The notes under the pieces: model-generated
Told to the model about the DNA's origin: nothing
The model's database searches: none
What the model saw: the letters and a program-made list of their open reading frames with translations, nothing else
Shown here: piece after piece, positions 1 to 5,384 of the stretch
How positions within the stretch are numbered: the stretch's first letter is position 1
How the letters are laid out: every line of letters starts with the position of its first letter
Program-made: the position numbers and the translations under genes
NCBI GenBank assembly: GCA_016207985.1
Contig: JACQYX010000305.1
Span: 1-6,538 of the forward strand
Direction of reading: 5' to 3'
Origin: Ignavibacteriales bacterium
GTDB taxonomy: Bacteria > Bacteroidota > Ignavibacteria > UBA10030 > SZUA-254
DNA: 6,538 nucleotides

Positions 1-15
1 AAAAAAAAAAAAAAA
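1..15. repeat. Homopolymer run of 15 adenines at window start
   Basis: Positions 1-15 are all A. In the nucleotidyltransferase frame they read as a run of lysines just before the Ser-Asp-Leu-Asp motif, where this family often has charged residues. Part of the run may therefore be genuine codons. The exact length at a sequence edge is doubtful, because homopolymers commonly end or corrupt assemblies. Confidence 0.6.
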
Positions 16-241
16 GAGCGATCTGGATATTTTGATCGATTTTTATGAAAAGCCCGACTTTTTTGAATATATGGAAATTGAAGAGTTTTTAAGCAGAATT
101 TTAAAAACAAAGGTAGATTTAGTAATGAAATCAGCATTAAAGCCGCATATCGGAAAATATATTCTTCAAGAGGAAAAATTCTCCAAAATGTTAAGGCACT
201 ATCGGCATAATCGGCGATTTGCCTTAGCGACCAACCGTTGA
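2..241 (+). CDS. Partial MntA-type minimal nucleotidyltransferase (5' end off window, 3' end replaced)
   Basis: The reading frame is open from the window edge, and its codons 17-28 read Ser-Asp-Leu-Asp. This is the metal-binding DxD of the minimal nucleotidyltransferase fold, followed by '[20 protein letters not shown]'. A third carboxylate lies in 'KVDLV' (Asp at 116-118), and the family's usual C-terminal '[13 protein letters not shown]' ends near 169. In characterised MntA-HepT toxin-antitoxin pairs this enzyme adenylylates the HepT toxin; that role here is inferred from family only. The Gly-Ser motif that precedes the DxD is missing off the left edge. The frame continues to a stop at 239-241, but residues after about position 172 do not resemble the family; they are the antisense of the neighbouring GH114 fragment. 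No HepT gene follows. A TTG at 32 could be read as a start, but it lies after the catalytic DxD and is unlikely to be real. Confidence 0.75.
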   Translation, partial: KKKKKSDLDILIDFYEKPDFFEYMEIEEFLSRILKTKVDLVMKSALKPHIGKYILQEEKFSKMLRHYRHNRRFALATNR

Positions 242-1196
242 ATTGATTGGAACTATCACCATCGTCATAGATGAGATTACCAAAACCGGGTGGAGTTATA
301 TCTGCATCGCTTGCGGCGATGTTTGTTCTAAGAGTTAAAAGCTCACCGACAAGATGGTTGTCGTACTTCGAGAGGCGTGGATTGCGCAGCTCTTTCACGA
401 ATAACTTTATTCCAATATAATCGAAGCCGCGAGCTGGAGCAGAGTGTTGTAAAAATTTTTGAGCGTTGCTACCTCGTTTAATCCGAATCCACCCGTATGC
501 TTTCGGACTATCTGTTCGGGCAACGCCAAGAACCAGTCCTTGTGGATAATAAATTTTATTAAATGCTAAGTCTCGAACATTACCTGCATTCGGAATCGGT
601 TTCGGTCCACGTGACGGTATCCGCACAGCTTTTAATGTAAGTTCTTCTTGTGTAAATGTATGATAACGATAAGTCGTATCTGGATGGATATTTGTGATCA
701 GCGAGTCAAGCTCCCGAATCGTGGCGTATGGGATGTATCCATTCTTAATACACATTGTATAAAATGTCTCGACTTTAATCGGCTGCCTGATGTAATCGAT
801 GGCAAGAACTTTTTTCCCCCGTTCACTAAACTTATTAAGTTGATTGAGCACATAATAATCGGGATTGTATGGATTGTCCTGGTCAGCTTTCCCTCGAAAA
901 AAGGTATCCTCCGTTCCTATTCCATCGATTGTGTCAAGATATCCTTGAGCATATTCATCGTTCTCGACATCTTCAATTATGCCGGAGGCATTTTGGGCAA
1001 CGATGATGAAATCAGACTTTCCCTTAAAGACCCGAGCATAATTCGCTATTGCTTTTACAAAATCGATCATTCTTCTTGCGGCATCTTGAAGAGAGAGTTC
1101 GGGATGTTCCTCACCAAAATAATAGTACGCATCCACTATGTCGAGGTAAACACCGTTGTATCCATCGGCGATGATTTTGTCGAGATAACTCGTGTT
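176..1196 (-). pseudogene. 3' fragment of GH114 polygalactosaminidase-like gene, with unassigned C-terminal region
   Basis: This frame has no stop from the TGA at 1197-1199 leftward to the window edge, and it continues the GH114 homology of the upstream fragment in a different frame. It begins 'NTSYLDKIIADGYNGVYLDI', with the Asp of the YLD strand motif at 1140-1142. 'GIGTEDTFF' follows (Glu at 909-911), then 'KVLAIDYI' and 'GYIPYATIRELDSL', the usual end of the barrel near 705-710. The Asp and Glu are candidate catalytic residues by analogy with characterised GH114 enzymes. Beyond the barrel come about 175 more residues (705 down to ~183) that I cannot assign. They end in 'TPPGFGNLIYDDGD' and '[15 protein letters not shown]', a pattern I associate with the stretch preceding sorting domains in this bacterial group. 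No stop codon or sorting domain follows: sequence left of about 176 is antisense to the nucleotidyltransferase. The frame lacks a start and a ribosome binding site of its own. Confidence 0.75.
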
Positions 1197-1543
1197 TCAG
1201 CTTCTCCGATCGACATATAAGCAAGGACTTTTCTGTGAGTACTTTTAACGCTCTCGATTTGTGTGGACGAAAAACGCCCTTGCTCGGTGCCATCGATGGA
1301 GTAATCCATTACGATCAAATCATAGTCAACTTGCGAGAGCTGTTGAATGCTGATATTTTGCAGTTGGTAAGCCCAGCTCTTTACATCGGAAATTCTCGAT
1401 GGTTGGGCACCGAGCGTAGAAGGCAAGAGCATAAGAAAAACGACTAACACTTTTCTCCTAACCGCTATTCTCTGAGATAAGGAGAATCGAGAAAAAAGAA
1501 TTTGTACAGATTTAAAATGAAAACCGTCCTGATAGGATTTCAT
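1136..1543 (-). pseudogene. 5' fragment of GH114 polygalactosaminidase-like gene, frameshifted
   Basis: This frame encodes 135 residues, of which the first 116 are GH114-like. A basic-hydrophobic signal segment (about residues 29-46, 'RRKVLVVFLMLL...LGA') is followed by 'SWAYQLQNI', 'YDLIVMDYSIDGTE' and 'KVLAYMSIGEAE', the opening strands of the TIM barrel. Family members hydrolyse alpha-1,4-linked galactosamine polymers of exopolysaccharide outside the cell. After Glu116 (codon 1196-1198) the frame gives 19 unrelated residues and stops at 1136. The true continuation lies in another frame, and the Trp/Tyr-rich segment usually found between 'SIGEAE' and 'YLD' is absent (I estimate 35-45 residues from memory of the family). 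This points to a deletion plus frameshift, not a single-base error. The ATG at 1543 has AAAGGA nine bases upstream, overlapping the stop of the preceding gene. A GTG at 1450 behind AGGAG is a weaker alternative that would remove the basic n-region of the signal. Confidence 0.8.
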
Positions 1544-1552
1544 TTTATGAAG

Positions 1553-1558
1553 TCCTTT
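1553..1558 (-). promoter_or_regulatory. Ribosome binding site for the GH114 gene
   Basis: On the minus strand this reads AAAGGA. It overlaps the TAA stop of the upstream nuclease/phospholipase gene and sits nine bases before the ATG at 1543. It supports 1543 as the start and indicates translation as part of the operon. Confidence 0.55.
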
Positions 1559-2690
1559 ACTTAATAAAAATCATTTTTTTTGTATGATGAAAACCGATAC
1601 CAGACAACCTTAAAAAGTAAAACCCGCTTGGAAATTCTACTGCGTTCCATCTAACGGTGTGTGTGCCGGCTTCCCTTTGTTCATCTATAAGAGTTGATAT
1701 TGTTTTACCTGTGCAATCATAAACCCTTAGTGTAATATGATTGTCGCTGTGCAGTGTGAATCGTATTTCCGTCTCCGGGTTGAACGGATTTGGGTAGTTT
1801 TGTTCAAGTTTGAATTGATTTTGTAACCACACCATTTCATTCTCAACAGCAGTTACTATGTATGCATCGACCCAGGCGGTGTACCACAACGAGGCAAGTG
1901 CAATGGTTGCAAGCTGGATCTGGTTTTTAGTGAAATCCTGTGTTTTTTCCCAGAGTGCGTCATAATATGAAGATGGCGGAGTTCCACTGCCGTTCCAGCC
2001 GGAGACAGATTTAGCGTAAGTATCCGCAGCAAGTAGAGAGTCAACGAGAGCGTTTGAAGAATAGATGAACTCGAAAGCGAAGTCAATCGGAGATGTAATA
2101 TATCGAACCGTTTCAGAATGAATGCTGATAGACGATTGAAAAGTGTTGATCATGTATGTTTCGTACCTGCTGTGTATTCCGCCGTTGCCGGTTGACCAGC
2201 CATCGTAATTTTCAGTACAGTGTAGCGGTTGATGAGCATCGGCAACGTAATGCCCAAGATCGCTCATTGTAGATTCAGCTTTACTGATGTCTCCGCGGGT
2301 AAGCTGCGCAGTCAGTGAATCCATTACCATTGCAATTGTCCAGGGAAGTGTTCCGTTTTGTCTAACGTATTCTCTTCCAAATATCTGAATCACAGAATCT
2401 AGATCATGGGGAAGATTGTGAAAGTTAGGGTAAATATCTATATCGATGTAGTGCCGCTGAGCTTCGGCAAAGAATGATGTATCATTGTAATCTTTTCTAT
2501 AATCTGGAACGGAGGCTTGAGCTTGATAAAAAACACTGTCCTTTTTTAATTCAGCCATTGAGTTTGGTAAGTGCATCACTGCCTTCAGGTTGATAATCTT
2601 ATGGGCTGTGGATCCCCACGAGAATGCAAAATTGCTTATGAAAAATAACAAGAGAAAATACCGGTACACAATATTTTTAAAATAAATCAT
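1557..2690 (-). CDS. T9SS-exported zinc-dependent nuclease/phospholipase C-family protein (S1/P1-like)
   Basis: The protein has 377 residues. A signal peptide (about 1-24) probably ends just before Trp25, so the mature protein would start with Trp, whose free amino group binds zinc in this superfamily. The rest of the trinuclear zinc set can be traced: His30, Asp63 ('VPDYR'), His80 ('RHYIDID'), His147 and Asp151 ('LGHYVADAHQPLH'), His157, then His173 and Glu177 ('GIHSRYE'). The Trp-to-His spacing of five matches S1/P1 nucleases. The final His-x3-Glu resembles bacterial phospholipase C rather than the His-x3-Asp of P1. The substrate, single-stranded nucleic acid or phospholipid, is therefore open. 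Residues ~281-291 link to a type A sorting domain (292-377, 'LEQNYPNPFNP...'), so the enzyme is expected to be exported through the T9SS and surface-attached or released. Its ATG has AAGGA five bases upstream. It lies 13 nt after the Lon-like gene and 13 nt before the GH114 gene, so co-transcription is likely. Confidence 0.88.
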   Translation of the reverse strand: MIYFKNIVYRYFLLLFFISNFAFSWGSTAHKIINLKAVMHLPNSMAELKKDSVFYQAQASVPDYRKDYNDTSFFAEAQRHYIDIDIYPNFHNLPHDLDSVIQIFGREYVRQNGTLPWTIAMVMDSLTAQLTRGDISKAESTMSDLGHYVADAHQPLHCTENYDGWSTGNGGIHSRYETYMINTFQSSISIHSETVRYITSPIDFAFEFIYSSNALVDSLLAADTYAKSVSGWNGSGTPPSSYYDALWEKTQDFTKNQIQLATIALASLWYTAWVDAYIVTAVENEMVWLQNQFKLEQNYPNPFNPETEIRFTLHSDNHITLRVYDCTGKTISTLIDEQREAGTHTVRWNAVEFPSGFYFLRLSGIGFHHTKKMIFIK

Positions 2691-2695
2691 AAAGT

Positions 2696-2700
2696 TCCTT
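2696..2700 (-). promoter_or_regulatory. Ribosome binding site for the nuclease/phospholipase gene
   Basis: On the minus strand this reads AAGGA, five bases before the ATG at 2690. It lies inside the 13-nt gap after the stop of the Lon-like gene. It confirms the start and the operon-like packing. Confidence 0.6.
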
Positions 2701-2703
2701 GCG

Positions 2704-5133
2704 TTAATCTAATAATTCTTTCCAGTGCTGAGCGTACCGGCTAAGTGTCTGATCGACGAGATAATGAATCGAGTCTTTCTCGAACGAGCCATCTTTTAAA
2801 CGTTTGCCGGCGGGCAAGCCAGTGAGAAGCTCTATTCCTTCATCGATCGTTTTGATTACATAAATGTGAAACAACTTTTTTTCTACTGCCTCGATTACAT
2901 CATGGCGAAGCATTAAATCTTTCGCGTTCTGGTGAGGAATGAGAACACCTTGTTTCCCGGTTAATCCGCGTTTTTTACAGATGTCAAAGAAACCCTCGAT
3001 TTTCTGGTTCACACCGCCAATCGGCTGGATTTCTCCATTTTGGTTGACTGAGCCGGTTACGCTGATTTCCTGGCGAAGAGGTACATTTGCGAGACTCGAA
3101 AGGATAGCATAAATTTCGGTCGAGGATGCACTATCACCATCGACACCGCCATAATTTTGCTCGAATGTGATGCTTGCATTCATTGTGAGTGGTTTGTTGT
3201 GTGCGTACTTTCCGGATAAATAACCGTTGATGATTAACACTCCTTTATTATGAATCGGTCCGCTCATTGCCGCTTCACGCTCTATATTAATAATACCCGC
3301 CCGCCCGATGGACGTTTTTGCCGTAATCCGGCTCGGGATACCGAACATGTATTCGCGCACATCGAGAACAGACAAGCCGTTAACCTGACCTACAACAGTT
3401 CCATCTGTGTCGATCATGAGTGTTCCTTCTAAAATCATTTCCTTGGTTTTATCTTCCCATAGCTTGATGCGCTCGATGTGTTCATCGATTGCTTTATTTA
3501 CATGTTGAAGCGTAACGATGGAGCTATCATCTTTGCTTGCCCAATAATTTGCTTCTCGAATTAAGTCTGCAATGATATTGAACCGCGTCGAAAGCTTATT
3601 CTGTCGTCCCGCGAGCCGGACACCGTACTCAATTACTGCTGCTATGCCGGTTTGATCGAATGGTTTCAGTTTTTCGTCGTCGCAGATCATCTTGATAAAA
3701 TGGACATACTTCTCGATCGATTGCTGCTGCTTCGGCATCTCGGTATCGAAGTCTGCACGCACTTTGAATATTTTCTTGAAATCGTCATCCTGGTCATAAA
3801 GGATGAAATAAATAAATGCATCACCCAACATTACAACTTTGACGTCAATCTCAATCGGTTCCGGTTTGAAGGCAGAGCTTGTTCCGAAAATTCCGGTTTC
3901 GATAGACTGAATTTCCAAGAGTCCGTTGCGTAATGTTCGTTTCAGAGTTTGCCAGACACCTGGCTCAACCAAAGCATCGAGTGCGTTAATGACCAAGAAT
4001 CCGCCGTCGGCACGCAGAAGAGAGCCGGCTTTGATTAGTGTGAAATCGGTTCGCCAGATACCATTGCGATCGACTTCACGCTCAATAGTTCCGAAAATAT
4101 TTTTAAATCTTGGATTTGTTTCGATGACTATGGGAACGCCCTTAGTTCGAGAGTTATCGACGACAACATTCACTCGATATTCGATAAATTCATCCTCCTC
4201 TGACTGAGGAGGTGAGACACCGGGGATCTGTTGAGTTTGTTCTTCCGTGCCACGGAAACGATTTAAATCAGACATCGCACTTTCCTGTACCTGGTCGAGG
4301 AAACCGTGAAGCTTTTCATTCTCGTACTTGCGTCGGATTTCATTAACGCTTTCTTTTACCATGGGAAGAATAAATCGTTCGGATAAAATATTGACGGAAT
4401 CTTTCGCCTTTTTTTCGATGTTCCGGAGCTCTCGCAGCATCAGCTCCATTTGACTTTCAAGAAGTGCACGATCTTTCATCATCTGCTCGACCTGTTCTTT
4501 GGTGATCTTTTCCTCTTTCACGAGTATATCGAGCTGATCGAAAGTAATTGGCTGCCCATTGAATACCGGCGCTATATCAGGACGCATGATCGGTCCTACC
4601 TGCACCTGAATTACTTCGAAGCCGCGCTCCTTTACCTTTTGCTCGAAATCTTTAAGTACACTGCGCTGTCGTTCTTGAAAAAATTCCATTGAGCGTTTTC
4701 GCTCTTCCTTGAATCGTCTACTTTCAAATACCGCGGGAATATTTTTTAGGAACTCCTGGATAAGATTATCCATGTCGGCTTGGAGAGCAATACCCTGTCC
4801 CGCCGGCAGCGATATCAAAATTGGCTGGTCGCTGTTGAGGAAATTATAAACGTAACAATGATCGCGGAGGGGAATCTGTTTCTTCTGGAACTCTAATAAC
4901 AACCGCTTTATCGTTGTCATACGTCCGGTGCCCGAGAAACCTGTAACGAAAACGTTGTAACCGGGGTGCTTCATCTCTAATCCCAGCCGTAAAGCTCGTA
5001 GTGCCCGATCCTGGCCAATGATTTCTTTAGTTTGCTTTACATCGTCTGTTGTTTTGATTTTTAAACTTTTCGGATCGCATCGCCAGCGAAGTTGATCGAC
5101 TGGAATCTCTTTTGCCTTAGCGGATTTTGCCAT
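2704..5133 (-). CDS. LonB-like ATP-dependent protease family protein (AAA_32 / Lon proteolytic domain)
   Basis: This is a cytoplasmic protease of the Lon-like COG1067 type, full length at 809 residues from the ATG at 5133. Residue numbers here count from the TTG at 5142; subtract three for the ATG start. The N-terminal AAA module carries a Walker A-like 'GFSGTGRMT' (68-76) with Arg74 where Lys is canonical. A charged helical, coiled-coil-like insertion spans roughly 140-300. The Walker B region 'GGFLVINALDAL' (380-391) has Asn where Asp is expected. A helical lid includes 'STRFNIIADLIREANYW' (518-534). The C-terminal Lon protease domain starts near 570. It has the catalytic Ser671 in 'DGDSAS' and Lys714 in 'GGVNQK', spaced 43 residues apart as in classical Lon, so proteolysis should be intact. 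The ATPase may be altered or inactive, although the Arg occurs in relatives as I recall them. AAGGA ten bases upstream favours the ATG at 5133; the TTG at 5142 would leave only one base between them. It is the first gene of the leftward operon and is divergent from the beta-propeller gene. Confidence 0.92.
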   Translation of the reverse strand: MAKSAKAKEIPVDQLRWRCDPKSLKIKTTDDVKQTKEIIGQDRALRALRLGLEMKHPGYNVFVTGFSGTGRMTTIKRLLLEFQKKQIPLRDHCYVYNFLNSDQPILISLPAGQGIALQADMDNLIQEFLKNIPAVFESRRFKEERKRSMEFFQERQRSVLKDFEQKVKERGFEVIQVQVGPIMRPDIAPVFNGQPITFDQLDILVKEEKITKEQVEQMMKDRALLESQMELMLRELRNIEKKAKDSVNILSERFILPMVKESVNEIRRKYENEKLHGFLDQVQESAMSDLNRFRGTEEQTQQIPGVSPPQSEEDEFIEYRVNVVVDNSRTKGVPIVIETNPRFKNIFGTIEREVDRNGIWRTDFTLIKAGSLLRADGGFLVINALDALVEPGVWQTLKRTLRNGLLEIQSIETGIFGTSSAFKPEPIEIDVKVVMLGDAFIYFILYDQDDDFKKIFKVRADFDTEMPKQQQSIEKYVHFIKMICDDEKLKPFDQTGIAAVIEYGVRLAGRQNKLSTRFNIIADLIREANYWASKDDSSIVTLQHVNKAIDEHIERIKLWEDKTKEMILEGTLMIDTDGTVVGQVNGLSVLDVREYMFGIPSRITAKTSIGRAGIINIEREAAMSGPIHNKGVLIINGYLSGKYAHNKPLTMNASITFEQNYGGVDGDSASSTEIYAILSSLANVPLRQEISVTGSVNQNGEIQPIGGVNQKIEGFFDICKKRGLTGKQGVLIPHQNAKDLMLRHDVIEAVEKKLFHIYVIKTIDEGIELLTGLPAGKRLKDGSFEKDSIHYLVDQTLSRYAQHWKELLD

Positions 5134-5143
5134 AAAACTCAAT

Positions 5144-5148
5144 TCCTT
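5144..5148 (-). promoter_or_regulatory. Ribosome binding site deciding the Lon-like start
   Basis: On the minus strand this reads AAGGA. The distance is ten bases to the ATG at 5133 but only one base to the TTG at 5142, so the shorter protein is preferred. Confidence 0.5.
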
Positions 5149-5178
5149 AAATGTCAGAATAAGCTGTGAAGTGTATTC

Positions 5179-5207
5179 AAAATAATAACGTTCTATGTAA
5201 ATGGCAA
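5179..5207 (-). promoter_or_regulatory. Candidate promoter for the Lon-like operon
   Basis: On the minus strand TTGCCA (5207-5202) and TATTTT (5184-5179) are separated by 17 bases, a sigma70-like arrangement with five and four matches to consensus. Transcription would begin about 40 bases before the ATG at 5133. This is pattern matching only; promoters in this bacterial group often depart from the E. coli consensus. Confidence 0.35.
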
Positions 5208-5217
5208 ATCAACATAA

Positions 5218-5259
5218 AAGTTAGCTTCTTGTCGTTGGATGTAAGAAGCAAAATAACTT
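5218..5259. promoter_or_regulatory. Two-part inverted repeat between divergent promoters (candidate operator)
   Basis: GCTTCTT (5224-5230) pairs with AAGAAGC (5243-5249) across a 12-base loop. Immediately outside, AAGTTA (5218-5223) pairs with TAACTT (5254-5259), offset by AAAA on the right side. In total 13 base pairs are possible with one four-base bulge. The element lies between the candidate leftward and rightward promoters. A regulator bound here could control both transcription units, but this is inference. It lacks the U-tract and compact loop of a terminator. Confidence 0.4.
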
Positions 5260-5267
5260 CAGGAATC

Positions 5268-5296
5268 TTGACTCTCAACCGAAATCACCTTACATT
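5268..5296 (+). promoter_or_regulatory. Candidate promoter for the beta-propeller gene
   Basis: TTGACT (5268-5273) and TACATT (5291-5296) are separated by 17 bases, with five and four matches to the sigma70 consensus. This would give a 5' leader of about 80 bases before the ATG at 5385. The call rests on consensus matching only. Confidence 0.4.
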
Positions 5297-5373
5297 ATAT
5301 CGCTGATAAATAAGCTTTAACATACCAAGAGAATTGATTCAATTTCAAAAATTAAAGTCACCAAAACTATTTT

Positions 5374-5378
5374 AGGAG
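5374..5378 (+). promoter_or_regulatory. Ribosome binding site for the beta-propeller gene
   Basis: AGGAG lies six bases before the ATG at 5385, near-ideal spacing. It fixes the start of the rightward gene. Confidence 0.7.
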
Positions 5379-5384
5379 TAAGCC

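Noticed and set aside
173..241. Residues after 172 as a genuine C-terminal extension of the nucleotidyltransferase
   Set aside because: They are the exact antisense of the conserved-looking GH114-gene end and are not expected in this family, whose members stop shortly after 'GKYIL'.
1185..1200. Programmed ribosomal frameshift joining the two GH114 halves
   Set aside because: No convincing slippery heptamer is visible, and a family-conserved segment is missing at the break, which recoding would not restore. Deletion is simpler.
648..1220. A 190-codon rightward open frame
   Set aside because: It lies antisense to the GH114 fragment, and its translation resembles no family. The leftward frame carries clear motifs (YLDI, TEDTFF, IPYAT), so this is a shadow.
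1856..2086. Leftward 76-codon open frame
   Set aside because: It is an out-of-frame shadow inside the nuclease/phospholipase gene.
3250..4692. Several rightward open frames of 60-93 codons
   Set aside because: All lie opposite the well-supported Lon-like gene and show no recognisable protein features or ribosome binding sites.
5134..5142. TTG at 5142 as start of the Lon-like protein
   Set aside because: It leaves only one base after the AAGGA site. The ATG at 5133 has a usable ten-base spacing.
5218..5259. Inverted repeat as a rho-independent terminator
   Set aside because: It has a 12-base loop, an AT-rich interrupted stem and no T-tract. It also lies upstream of both divergent genes, where no transcript would end.
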